Below, piece after piece: positions 8,152-17,589 of a DNA stretch of 64,000 nucleotides; the stretch's first letter is position 1; the number at the start of each line of letters is the position of its first letter. The position numbers and the translations under genes are program-made. The stretch comes from Paramacrobiotus metropolitanus (Eukaryota > Tardigrada > Eutardigrada > Parachela > Macrobiotidae), in assembly GCF_019649055.1 (NCBI RefSeq), contig NW_026570399.1:1-64000 (forward strand), given 5' to 3'. Below the pieces are notes generated by a model that saw nothing but the letters and a program-made list of their open reading frames with translations, was not told the origin of the DNA and did no database searches.

Positions 8152-8800
8152 GCTAACCGACTCTGGAGAACAGACCGAGAGGATTACGCTAACATGGTGT
8201 CGAAAACGTTGTCACGTTCTCGACACCATGTTCGCCTGGCACCCGTGGCCGACTTTGGGACCGGGTAACCGACCAGTAACTTCCATCACCGCAGACAGTG
8301 GTATCCTCATCGGCCCGCAATGTCACATGGCTCGGAATTGACCACAGAAGTCAAAACCGACCTGTTACGACATGACGCAATGAATTGACCGAAGACAGGA
8401 CCAAAGAACCGGATCCCCGCCCAGACCTTACTACCTCAGTCGACCACGGAAGTCGACCATTCCCGAGGTAGAAATCGGAACTCTTACTACGACTCGGATG
8501 ACTTAACCGACCACAGAAGTCGGTGAAGTTTCAACTCTACATCCGAAGGATAAGTCGTATAGAAGGTTATGCCCAACGCAGACCGTGTTGGTTAACCACG
8601 ATCTACTACCTCAGTTGACAACGAAAGTCAACCACTCCCGAGGTAGATGATCGGAATCAAGACACTCCGGCAACCGGACTCCGGAGTATAAACCAGCGAG
8701 GATTCCGCTAGCATGGCCCGAAACACGGCTTTACGGCGTGTTCCAGGCCATGCTTGCCAATGCACCCATGGCTTACTCCGGCAACCGAACTCCAGAAGTA
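8152..8800 (+). repeat. ACTCCGG hairpins and two long GC-rich hairpins
   Basis: ACTCCGG-type stems with loops CTAACCGACT, CAACCGGACT and CAACCGAACT lie near 8152, 8666 and 8773. A long hairpin at about 8,192-8,231 has arms ACATGGTGTCGA and TCGACACCATGT. Another at about 8,711-8,754 has arms AGCATGGCC and GGCCATGCT enclosing a CACG/CGTG inner pair. Two hairpins of the same layout in one leader-like tract suggest duplication followed by divergence. Confidence 0.55.
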
Positions 8801-8894
8801 AGAACTAGGAATCAACGGACCGTAACAAGGCGGACTGTGTCAACTACGACCTGCTACCTAGAATCGACCACAGAAGTCGATTTGTCAACGGTAG
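8431..8894 (+). repeat. three composite hairpins, outer CTACC/GGTAG clamp
   Basis: At 8431-8471 and 8606-8646 an outer stem CTACCTC/GAGGTAG encloses a CACAGAA-type inner hairpin. At 8854-8894 the outer stem is CTACC/GGTAG. The outer arms are constant while the inner stems differ (GTCGAC/GTCGAC, GTTGAC/GTCAAC, AATCGAC/GTCGATT). Total lengths are all 41 nt. Confidence 0.7.
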
Positions 8895-9809
8895 CCGACC
8901 TTAGAAGTCACCATTCGACCAACCGGCGTCGACTCGACGGAAGCATATGGAAATTACAAACGGGATGGCTTTATCGTAGCCTTTACTGACCACGGAAGTC
9001 GGTAATGGTGACCGCAAACCGCGACACCCGACTACGATTTTAGTCTGGACGGATTCTCCGTTTGAACCCGGATCTACAGGCTCTCAACCAGGAACCTGTA
9101 CCCGGAGTCCAACCGCAGTCTCCCCCGGCGGATATCGGATAAACCAACCGATTCACCGGTGACCACGACTACGCGCGGCTTGACCGTGCTGCCATTACCT
9201 GAAGAGGAACAGCGACGGTGATTTGGCTACTGACGTACCAACGACTCCGCCGCGACCTGCTTCCCCATGTCTTAATGGAACATCCTAGGCAAACCGTGTT
9301 AGGACACACGGCTTGCACCCCCATACAGATCCCTACGGACGTGTGATGTCTTCCCCCAACAGAAGCGGCAAGGCGTCACAGGTTCGCGGAACCGAACGAA
9401 GGAACTCCAAACCAGGGAAGTGAAGTGATCTGATTTTACCTCAGTTTGCATGTTGCATGGGGATGGGAACGGGCAGTCTGACATAAGTCGGGGCCCGACG
9501 CACAAACGAACCAAAGAGATTACCTGGTTAAAAGGGACCACAGAAGTCCTTTGACGCCATAAGTAATCAGCAGTGTATGCTGAATGGCCAACGGACGCCA
9601 TAGAACAGCCAAATTCGACGGAACTCGGACCCGTCCAGAGGCAAAGACGCGAGCCCGAACCAGGGCATGTTAGAGGCACCAACCGGAATTCGCTCCAAAA
9701 AAACGACTTTGAGGAGCTCGGATGGACGCCCGGAGGCTTAGAACGACCTCTTAACGGACGGAACCGACCAGGATGAAGAATCATCGACCTTGAGTTGGAT
9801 AACATTGTG

Positions 9810-10159
9810 TCCGACCTCAGGTCGGATATGTGAAGCAACCGACAACAGGTCGGTGGATGGAGACGCCATCCAAGACGTTTACGGAAAACGACTTCCGGAC
9901 GGATGAAATCGACCTCAGTCGACCTGCGAAACGGGATCACCGACCTCGGGTCGTACAGCATTACCACCGATAACAGGTCGGTGAATGATCACCAAACTGA
10001 AGATTGGAACTGGAAACGACCTCGAAATGGACGAATTCGACCTAACGGGACTTGTTCGGCCCCACATGGGCCTAAATAACACGAGTTACCGAGGTCGACC
10101 ATGGAGGTGCGTTATTACCGACCTCAGGTCGGATAACATTATGACCGACCTCAGGTCGG
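9810..10159 (+). repeat. CCGACCTCAGGTCGG palindromes and AACAG-loop variants
   Basis: TCCGACC-TCA-GGTCGGA at 9810-9826, and CCGACC-TCA-GGTCGG at 10118-10132 and again at 10145-10159. The related ACCGAC-AACAG-GTCGGT is at 9838-9854, and ACCGAT-AACAG-GTCGGT at 9966-9982. These give the block its striking CGACC/GGTCG word bias. Confidence 0.65.
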
Positions 10160-10649
10160 ATATCCATCCCAACCGCCAACAGGTCGGATGACAACAGTGA
10201 ATCACCAATGGATGGACGGAATAACAAACTCCGACCGGACCTTCGAGCCAGTTCGCATCGGAAGTCATTACCAGGCTCGTGGTAGCAGATTTAACGGTTT
10301 TAACCGACCACACTTCATCGGCATTACCACTTGGCGACCACAGAAGTCGCACGACACAAGTACGGTTTTGTCCGACCTGACCTGAACTTCGGAATTCGGG
10401 ACTTAGCCGGATTCCATGACCGCTGGTTAAATTTGCCAGTAGGTCGACCTTGGTCTGACGACCTTGGTCCATTCCCCTTACTTAGAGAGGATGCTTCGGC
10501 ATTCGCAAAAGCGACAGTGCCTCTCTCTCCGGAACGGATAAAGTACGAGTCGGACGTAAGTGTCAGCCGTGCTTACCCGACCTCGGACGAATTTACCGGT
10601 TATGTGAGGTAACCCGGGAACCGACGCCCCGGACCTGATATACCGGACT

Positions 10650-11149
10650 GCATTTAGACAGGAGACCCCGTGGAAACTCAAGACCCGTGGACGTCATCCT
10701 AGTCGGAATAAGCCCCCGGACAGATCTCTTTTTAGTATTTTTATACATTTTCTAACAAACGGAATTGTATTTTACTTAGAATCTCTAACCAGATCTGTTT
10801 TGTATTTACTTTTTGCTCACTGGAATTGTGATTAAACTTTATTACTTTTTTAACCTGTCATTAAACTTTTCTCCTACTTTCTCCGCGAGCCAACAGAAGC
10901 AAGATGCCTGCCAACAGACGCGATACCGGTCCAACAACGAACCCCGAGCGGCTTCCAGATTTTCGGCCGTGAGTTGCTTGCCTCTCATGGATCTGGAGGT
11001 GAAGGATGGGACGGTCAACAAGACACCGGACTCCCACTGGAAGAGGACGCGTACCGGCGACCCCACCTGGGTCGACCGGAGAGGTGCGATCCTGGTGCGG
11101 TACTGAGTCGGAGCATCCTCGCAGGAGCTCGGATTCCCGCCCAGAGGCA
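10650..11149 (+). other. AT-rich switch and pre-LTR segment of E1
   Basis: At about 10,710-10,735 the T-poor block ends abruptly and about 150 nt of T-rich sequence follows, then GC-rich sequence to 11,149. ORFs here on both strands (for example 10,813-11,106) look like shadows. No polypurine tract directly abuts the proposed LTR start, so the boundary at 11,150 is tentative and the LTR could begin earlier. Confidence 0.35.
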
Positions 11150-11601
11150 TGTTAGAGGCACGACAGCCTGCGTGATAGATACGCCACTTTGCGTATGCGT
11201 ATCACTGCACACATGCTGATTCGCCCTCTCTTGTACGTACGTGAGTGGCTGCACTGCACTCTCCGCCTATGCGGATACACCGCGGGCGCACTCACTGAGC
11301 ATACTTGCTCTCTCGCTCCTCTCTCTCGCTGTATGACTCAGCGTATATTCGCTCGCGTTGGATACGAGTCCAGTCTGCGCACACACATTCCATGGGTCTG
11401 GACAGCGTGACGCCGTTGCCGCCAGCACATTTCTTTCTCTACATTTTCATTACGCTCTAGAACTAGCTCGCAGCAACTTGACTGCTCACTTTTCTGCCAG
11501 ACATTGGCTTTTGTTGTGTTTTCCCCGCAATCACGCGGCATTTGCTCCACTTTATTTGTACAATAAAGTCACCTGTGAGCTCTCTGTGCTTGCCTGTCAC
11601 A
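11150..11601 (+). repeat. probable 3' LTR of E1
   Basis: Begins TGTTAG and ends GTCACA (TG...CA). It has AATAAA at 11,562-11,567, 34 nt before the end, and pyrimidine-rich promoter-like sequence. Directly right of it a family A repeat resumes in mid-sequence (TAATCATAG). The 16-mer GGCATGTTAGAGGCAC at its start (11,146) also occurs inside E1 at 9,664, which is unexplained. The solo LTR at 38,119 also begins TGTTAG. The 5' LTR is outside the window, so this cannot be confirmed here. Confidence 0.45.
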
Positions 11602-12560
11602 TAATCATAGCCATTATATGTCCGTCAACAAATTAAACCAGATAATTCGGTAATCCTTTCGAAAAGCCAAAATTAATAGAACTGCAAATTAAGACTCTAG
11701 CTATAAAATCCCGGCGAACGGAAGTGGAAGTACATGTAAATGTGGGATGTGTAGAATGGAAAGGCCTGCAATCCTAATGTGAAAAGCACAAGACAGAGAC
11801 GTTTACGTTTGCTTTCCTGCTGAGCACGACTGGCATGAAAACAGAAATTTTGCAGAGTGCAGAATCTGATAAAGCAAGAACGCTTTGGAATGCACTTACC
11901 CTGCAACAACAGCATGAAATGGATCAGTCATGCTTATCTCGCTATGCTCCAGTATTGATGTTTTCCGGCGTGTGCATCTCGGAGCGGCCTACTCGATCAC
12001 TGCGGCCAGACAGTATCAAGTGAATATACTTATTTGTACTTTGTCCCTTCCGATTATTACGCGGTCAAGGACACATGCGAGACTATTTCGCAGTTCAAGG
12101 CCAAAATGTTTCCGGCCAAAATGTTTCCGACAGAAACGCACTGACCTTGAACCGTGAATCGGCCAGCCGCTCGAACGTTCAATCTTTCCAGACGTGCATA
12201 CATACGCGGGTATGTCAGTTCAGATTGCTGGATCCCACCTCCGCACTCTCCTCGAAGAAGCAAAACCTTAAGCTAAATTCATGCAAACTGGTGCTGCTTG
12301 GCATATGTTTTCCTGTGAAGCAGTACTCCGCATATTCATTCAGTCTCAGGCAGTACGCCGTGCACTTTGAGAAAGAAAACACAATTTCGCACTTCTCTCA
12401 TTTGCAAATTGCAATCTATGTAAAATTGTACAGTTTTTTGCGCTTTGTTCGGCCACAATAATGTTTTCCTTTTATTTTTATTTTATAGAAGTTCGATGCT
12501 CAAATTTTTCTTTCTATTGAATTCTTCCGAAACCGAAATAATGTTTTTTTGCTAAAAGTA
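11602..12560 (+). repeat. family A repeat, copy 1 (5' end cut by E1)
   Basis: Shares long blocks with 15.7, 17.9, 24.3/26.3 and the inverted copies at 57-59.5 kb.  Landmarks: CCGTCAACAA...CCTTTCGAAAAGCC, GAGCACGACTGGCATGAAAAC, GCGGTCAAGG, TTGAACCGTGAATCGGCCA, and a terminal block with CAGTACGCCGTGCA. There is no durable ORF. It is non-coding and likely a non-autonomous element or decayed TE. Copies differ by many substitutions and small indels, so the family is old. Confidence 0.7.
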
Positions 12561-12589
12561 AAATTTGCATTACAAGTGCTACCTGTAAG

Positions 12590-12700
12590 AATCAGGCCGC
12601 TGACTTCGAACTGTGAATTGGTCATACACTCAAACAATCTTTCGCTCTCCAGACCTGCATGCAGCGCACACACAATTATGTCCTTACGAGTGTAAGCGAT
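12590..12700 (+). repeat. family B end fragment
   Basis: The block CTGACTTCGAACTGTGAATT, followed by GGTCATACACTCAAACA and a CTCTCCAGAC/TGCAGCGCAC stretch, recurs near 21,505-21,565 and 28,240-28,320. It resembles the internal TTGAACCGTGAATCGG block of family A, so B may be a diverged relative. Confidence 0.5.
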
Positions 12701-12799
12701 GACAAAATTAAAATCTTACGTGGGAACGACACCGCAGTAAAGAACCGAAATTGATTTCCAGACTTCCGGTGACGGGACTGAGATTAGCCCAACGTGCGG

Positions 12800-13170
12800 A
12801 CAACGCATCAATGCGTGGCAGCTCAAGCGAATCCCGCCCGTCGCCCGCCGCTTCCGGTTTGTGTCCGACTACGACAGTCCACGTTCACGCCACCCACTGG
12901 AAGCCACAGGGCACGCCCACGATAATTAAAGATCGACGAAGTTACCAGTGCAAGCAATTCAGTGAAACGCGCATTGTCCAACCGCCCATTGGAGCCGTTC
13001 ATGGCCGCTGCCCATATCCAGATCCCACCAACAATAACATTACGACTACTGCGCAGTCCGCAGATCAGAAATGTGCAACCCACTACCTGCGAGATTGACC
13101 TCTGAAAAAGCGAGTGTCATCCTGTTCCCAACTTCTCCATCTGATGCGATTAACCTAGTTTTACCTGCAA
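12800..13170 (-). pseudogene. minus-strand gene-like block with splice acceptor
   Basis: On the minus strand a good acceptor (TTTCCATTTTTGCAG) ends at about 13,168. The frame after it reads KTRLIASDGEVGNRMTLAFS, then a Trp-rich stretch (VIVGGIWIWAAAMNGSNGRL) in a neighbouring frame. Frames are interrupted. The block sits between two other minus-strand pieces and may be exons of one decayed gene. Product not recognised. Confidence 0.3.
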
Positions 13171-13244
13171 AAATGGAAACATTAACACAAGCAGCATAGC
13201 GTACATACAATAATATACATGCTATTCTGGATGAGCAGCATGAG

Positions 13245-13736
13245 TTAAATAAGGGCGTCGACTGATCTGTCGAATGTGGGCTTCGGTTTGTTGCATGCGG
13301 AACCGAGATCCTCGCGGCAGCGCTTTCGCGCATCCGCCCACGACAGGCTACCGAGATGTTGGCCGCTGCGCCAGACGACCAATTTGGCATTCCTAAAAGC
13401 AAGTCTACCATTGAAAATCGCTGCTTTAGCGGTGAAACTTTCATCGACGCAGACGCACCCGACCTCACCCGCGCTTTTGCCGACGAATTTGTCGATGTCG
13501 ATCTCCATGGCCGTAAAGGATGGGATCATCGCTTTTTGTATGGCGGTGGTTCCCAACGAAGAAGACGGCCGGGCCGTCGTTGTCCGGGGTTCGTAGGAAG
13601 TATAAGTCGACAGCAAAACCAGATCCAGGCCTTGAGACTTCAGTGTATAGGTGCCCTCGCCATATAAGGCGCGGAAGAACTTCGGGAACATCTCACGTCC
13701 CATGTAGACCCTGCGCGGCCACTGCAGATGCACCAC
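13245..13736 (-). pseudogene. minus-strand Cys-motif ORF, copy 1 of a repeated exon family
   Basis: A 163-codon open frame. Residues about 90-120 contain SAGEVGCVCVDESFTAKAA, followed by FNGRLAF and a SWADARKRC stretch that superficially resembles the WxDAxxxC start of C-type lectins. The GCVCVD-type exon recurs near 16.9 and 22.4 kb on the same strand, and the upstream 'YGGxPxRxxGGR' part recurs at 22.46-22.6. Upstream (13,736-13,830) the reading frame continues only with a shift, so the gene looks broken. Function unknown. The C-type lectin idea is weak. Confidence 0.4.
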
Positions 13737-13939
13737 GCCGGCTTCTGCTGGGTGACGGTGCAGGTTATGTACTCATCGTCGGCTTCGACGGCGGTCCATG
13801 CCGGCTTCGACGCACACTACACATACCACGCAGATGACTTCTGCTTTCCGTCAGCGGAAAAATGATACCTGTAGCGACATTAGGTTTGGAATAAACATGT
13901 ACAGCATAGACGCATAGTATATTTGTGTACCTTGTTTTT

Positions 13940-14870
13940 GAAATTCCTTAATTTTTGATCGTGCCGGAAATCATCGGAAGCGCTAGGGCAGCACACGTCA
14001 ACTGGACAGGCAATAGGTGCCGAGAAGACCATAGAGGCCGCTCTCAGAAATATCGATACTGTCGTATGCGGATGCTTCAAGTTGCAGCAGCTGATGTACC
14101 GGAAATCTGTGACTGCTATGCATTTCAAGCCACCAGCAAAGACAAACGTACATCGAAACTAGAGATGCAATTTCCAGCGGATTCGATTTCCGGCGGATGC
14201 GTTGTAGGCGATCTGCATGTACATGTGGGCGTACTGCGTGGTTCCTTCTTCGAGCAGTACCTCGCTCAACTGGCCCTTGACATCCTGGCGGCTCGTCCAA
14301 GGGCACTGACCACCATTCAGATGATGTGTATGGTGTGCTGTCGTTCTACCTGGATTATAATTATGTACTGCTGCACCATCAACTTCATTATCTCCTTAAC
14401 GGCGGACATGTCTTTGCTCAGGCCATCGACCTTGCCCTACAGTTTACCGACACTCGCTCGCCCGATATTGTCCGCCTTCCCGGAAAACACATCCGCTTTC
14501 ATCCCGTTCGTGCCCAACGTCAGACCAGTGGTGTCTTTTTGCACTGCAAAAATGCTCGCTGTCAACGCCGCGATGTCCGCCTCAATCCGGTCAGCTGTTC
14601 GATCCGGGTGATGTAATGAAGTATAGCAACTTGTAGAACGGTGTTGCACGAGTTGACAAGCCACTGTACTCCATCACGACATAGGCTAGACGATCCTTCA
14701 TCGTATTGATGTCTCGGCTGTCCTCGTTGGTGAAATACTGGACCTTCTCCACCTCCTCCGGTGGTCGGCCGTCATGTGCTTGGGATCTTGTTCGAGGTTC
14801 CTGTATAACTCGGCGACCAAGTCGTGGTACACGCGAATGACCTGCATCTGCTCCATCTGTCATCTGCAAT
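13940..14870 (-). pseudogene. decayed minus-strand gene with helical segments
   Basis: From 14,840 downwards, protein-like stretches appear in successive frames: MEQMQVIRVYHDLVAELYRN, then VEKVQYFTNEDSRDINTMKD, then a helical stretch with VDGLSKDMSAVKEIMKLMVQ (in the frame after a TAG), then QDVKGQLSEVLLEEGTTQYA ending near 14,180. The pieces read as one coiled-coil-rich protein interrupted by frame changes and at least one stop. Not recognised. Confidence 0.35.
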
Positions 14871-14999
14871 TTTTAGATCATGACGAAGAGGGAGCGGTTG
14901 CTGGGCACGAAAATTATTCTACATGCGGTTGCAAGTATTAAGCTTTTATAAAATGAATAAGATTTTTATGCAGCTGCGGTATTAAGTATCGTTTCTCCT

Positions 15000-15150
15000 G
15001 AAGTACAGTAACATTTCTGATCGTTTTGGCCTTTAATACCCTCTGTTTCTGTCGCGCTCAGCGCCGCTACAACGTAAAATTAAACGAATTATACAACAAA
15101 TAAGCATTCATCCTTTTCTTAAAACGAACTTCTGAACGTGTCGATTCACA
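15000..15150 (+). repeat. family D fragment
   Basis: Matches 60,480-60,630 in the same orientation (CTGTTTCTGTCGCGCTCAGC versus CAGTTTCTGTCTTGCTCGTC, then ACGTAAAATTAAACGAATTA). A splice-donor-like ATTCCGAATCGGTGAGTG also recurs, on the minus strand at about 15,285-15,300 and on the plus strand at about 60,335. The two regions may therefore be decayed copies of one gene in opposite orientation, or one composite repeat. Confidence 0.4.
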
Positions 15151-15699
15151 ACGGCGAAAAACAAGATAAATTCACAGTATGATGCACTCATATCCCAAAA
15201 GCTTCTCTGCAGATTTTTTTAAAGTTTGACGAACGGCTATCAGCAACTGCCGAAAAACGCATAAATCTGTACGGAAGAAGCGAAGCACTCACCGATTCCG
15301 AAGGGATGCTCCGAACGCACAGTGTAGGACGACGGGGTTCCCAGAGTTCTGAACCTCGCAACAGACAACGCCTGGTTCTCCCGATCGAGCAATGGGTCGT
15401 CTTAAAGGAAATCGGTACTATAAAGCAGGTACGAGTAATATCATTATGAATTTTATCGCATACTTTAAAGTATGCTAATTGCTTTAAAACTCTTCAGTTA
15501 AAACCCGATAAGGAATGGCGAAATGGAGACGTTAAGGTGCAATCGTTAAACGTGCAAACGAGGAATATGAATGATTGCCAGCTGGAGTAATTCCGTAAGA
15601 TGCTCCAGGCTTCAAGCAACATTATAACTGAGGATGCAGACTTCATCTGATATGTTCTGCATAACAAACGGTAGAAAAATGGGAGGCAGCACGTTCCGT

Positions 15700-16340
15700 A
15701 ATGTGCAGTCCTATAATAATCATAACCTTATATCCGTGAACGGTGAACTAGATGAACAGGATAATTCGGTAATCCTTTCGAAAAGCCACAATTAATAGAA
15801 CTCCAATTTTAGGCAATCGTTTAATAATCCTCGCAATCATGGAACGATAGCGGAAGTACATTGTACATGCGCAGAAAAAAAAGGCCTGAAATTCTGACGA
15901 CTGCATAAGGCAAAAAAACTTCACATTTTAATGCTGTGCGCGATTGGCATAAAAACCGAAATTCTACAGGCTGCAGAATCGGATAAAGAAAGAACGCTTT
16001 GGTGTGCACTTACCCAGCAACAACAGCATGTCCATCTGGTGAATCAGCCATCCTTATCTCGTCTTCACCAGTGCTGATGTTTTCCAGCGCGAGCATCTGG
16101 ACGTAGTTTTTCACTGTGGCCTGACGAAACCAAGTGAATACGTTTCGTTGAATGGTGCTCGTTTGCTCGTTTGATTCGTTCACGGTCAAGGTTTTTTCAC
16201 AATTAAATGCCAGGACATTTCCGCCGGAAATGCGCTGAACTTAAATGTGCACTGGCCAACCGCTCGAAAATGTCCTCTTTTCAGTCGTGTGTACAACACG
16301 CCCTCGTATAACAGTGCGGACTGACGGACCACCTCCGAAT
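15700..16340 (+). repeat. family A repeat, copy 2 (partial)
   Basis: Contains the AATCCTTTCGAAAAGCC, GCGCGATTGGCATAAAAACC and CCAACAACAGCATGTCC landmarks and ends near the GAACCTAAA/TTAAATGTGCACTGGCC block. It is shorter and more diverged than copy 3. Confidence 0.6.
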
Positions 16341-16439
16341 TCTACCGAGCGGTGAATCAGTCAGGCTTGTCTCGCATTCTGTATTGTTGAGGCTACTTGC
16401 CGGTGGGTGCATCTTTTGGCGGCAGGGTAGTTCAGGCTT

Positions 16440-17120
16440 GCTGGACGGTATAGAAAGCTAGTTATCTTCGCAATTTTTTGGCAGCGTGTCGGCTTGTCTA
16501 CTGCGCACGCGGAAGCGACATGATCGCTCACGCTGTCCGAACCGCGGTATACGGCATCAGAACGCCTGTGGGTACTTTGGGGAATGTCCCGACGCTCACC
16601 CGATTAGCCTAATTGCCTCAGTGATAAGTTGACCTTGGTGTCGATCCACCCCGAAGCGGTATCGCCGCGGCAGCCCCTTCGTCATCCAGACACGACAGGC
16701 CTACCGCGGTAATGGCACTGTGGTGTACTGCACGGGCGTCCTTTGTCTCGTAGTAACGATGCAGAGTACGCACGTTCCGTACGCCCTAGGCGCCAATGAG
16801 CCGGACGGCTGGTTGCTGTTCATAAACATAAAGGCACGACCACTATGGAAATTGGCTGCATAAGCGGTAAAGCTGCCGTCCACGCAGAAGCAAGTTCACT
16901 CAACCGACCTCGCCGGCTCTGTGGTCGACACATCCCCGGACGTCGCTCTCCATGACCTATAACATGCAGCTCCATCGTCTCTACCTGTATGGCGAATGGC
17001 GACGAGCATGATCTCAGCGGTAAAGGTGGCCGGCTTATGGCTGTCCTTTTATGTGGGTGATATGATTGACGGCTGAATCGGATCCCGTTCGCCAGACGCC
17101 ATTCAAATTAAGAGGCCTGT
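16440..17120 (-). pseudogene. copy 2 of the Cys-motif exon family
   Basis: On the minus strand the stretch at about 16,820-16,890 reads CFCVDGSFTAYAANFHSGRA, clearly related to copy 1 (GCVCVDESFTAKAAIFNG). Flanking DNA (16,930-17,110) also matches the 22.4-22.6 kb region. Stops interrupt it before and after. A decayed duplicate. Confidence 0.45.
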
Positions 17121-17589
17121 AAATGTATAGGTCTCTCGTATACAGTAAAGTAGTAAAATTGAGTAAATCAATATAACCAATCGTGTTCAAAGCATACGCG
17201 CCCTTAACCGAAATTGTATAAAATCTATGAAAAATAAATTGTACAAAATTGTATAAATTTGCATAAAATAATTTGTATAAAATTACTAAGAAAACTAATT
17301 GTTAGTTTCCCATAAAAAGCTTATATATATTCAAGATTTAAAAAAAATTAATTTGCTTTGACATAAACGTAAGTAAAATTGACTGTGTACTTTGTAGATT
17401 GAGTAAAAGCAAGGAAATGGTACATATTTGTACTTACTAAGAGCAAGAAAATGGTACATACGGCGGTTCAGTGCAGACAAGCAGTAAAATTATTTTGCTA
17501 GCACGTAACCATGTAGATGTATTGGTACAGGTGTACAAGACCTTTAATAAGTATCACAATGCTAGTACAAAACTGAGTACCATGTATAT

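Larger units (their letters stand above)
7893..10350 (+). repeat. family of hairpins with CACAGAA-type loop and covarying stems
   Basis: Loops at 7899 (CACTTAA), 8343, 8445 (CACGGAA), 8512, 8620 (AACGAAA), 8869, 8991 (CACGGAA), 9539 and 10339 (CACAGAA unless stated). Stems in order: GCTAAC/GTTAGC, TTGAC/GTCAA, GTCGAC/GTCGAC, ACCGAC/GTCGGT, GTTGAC/GTCAAC, AATCGAC/GTCGATT, TTACTGAC/GTCGGTAA, AAGGGAC/GTCCTTT, GCGAC/GTCGC. The loop-closing bases are always AC and GT. Outer positions vary with compensation or G-U pairs. Confidence 0.75.
7696..10650 (+). other. E1 3' non-coding tract, dense array of hairpins
   Basis: About 3 kb without a convincing ORF. It is packed with short inverted repeats of several types (itemised separately): constant-loop CACAGAA hairpins, AGAAA mini-hairpins, composites closed by CTACC/GGTAG, ACTCCGG hairpins, and CCGACCTCAGGTCGG palindromes. 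Isolated hairpins also occur: GAACTGAG/CTCAGTTC at about 8,008-8,031, AGCAGAT/ATCTGCT at about 8,045-8,076, and GGATGG/CCATCC near 9,860. T-poverty continues through it, so it behaves as one transcript with the coding part. Confidence 0.65.
1..11601 (+). mobile_element. 3' part of a giant LTR-type retroelement (E1)
   Basis: A single compositional block. The + strand is visibly T-poor (about 6 T in 2101-2160) and full of CGACC/GGTC words up to about 10,710, where the sequence turns AT-rich. It holds successive open frames to 7,695, a hairpin-dense non-coding tract to about 10,650, and an LTR-like end with AATAAA. The 5' part lies upstream of the window. Right of 11,601 the sequence resumes inside a family A repeat (compare 15,712), so the element appears to have inserted into one. 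No DTG protease, RT (xxDD) or integrase signature is visible in about 7.7 kb of coding sequence. It may be a non-autonomous element with its own proteins, or pol may lie upstream. That it is an LTR element is inferred from the terminal structure and from the resemblance to E2. Confidence 0.6.

Noticed and set aside
1-10710. E1 block as horizontally acquired bacterial or large-DNA-virus DNA (GC-richer, many adjacent ORFs)
   Set aside because: No recognisable bacterial or viral gene, no ribosome-binding sites, eukaryotic splice signals, and an LTR-like terminus inserted in a local repeat. The composition is a strand asymmetry (T-poor) typical of retroelements.
12823-13736. C-type lectin gene (WADARKRC, WIWAAAMNGSNG)
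   Set aside because: The spacing of Cys and WND-type motifs does not follow a C-type lectin domain, and the pieces are in different frames. Kept as unrecognised gene-like blocks.
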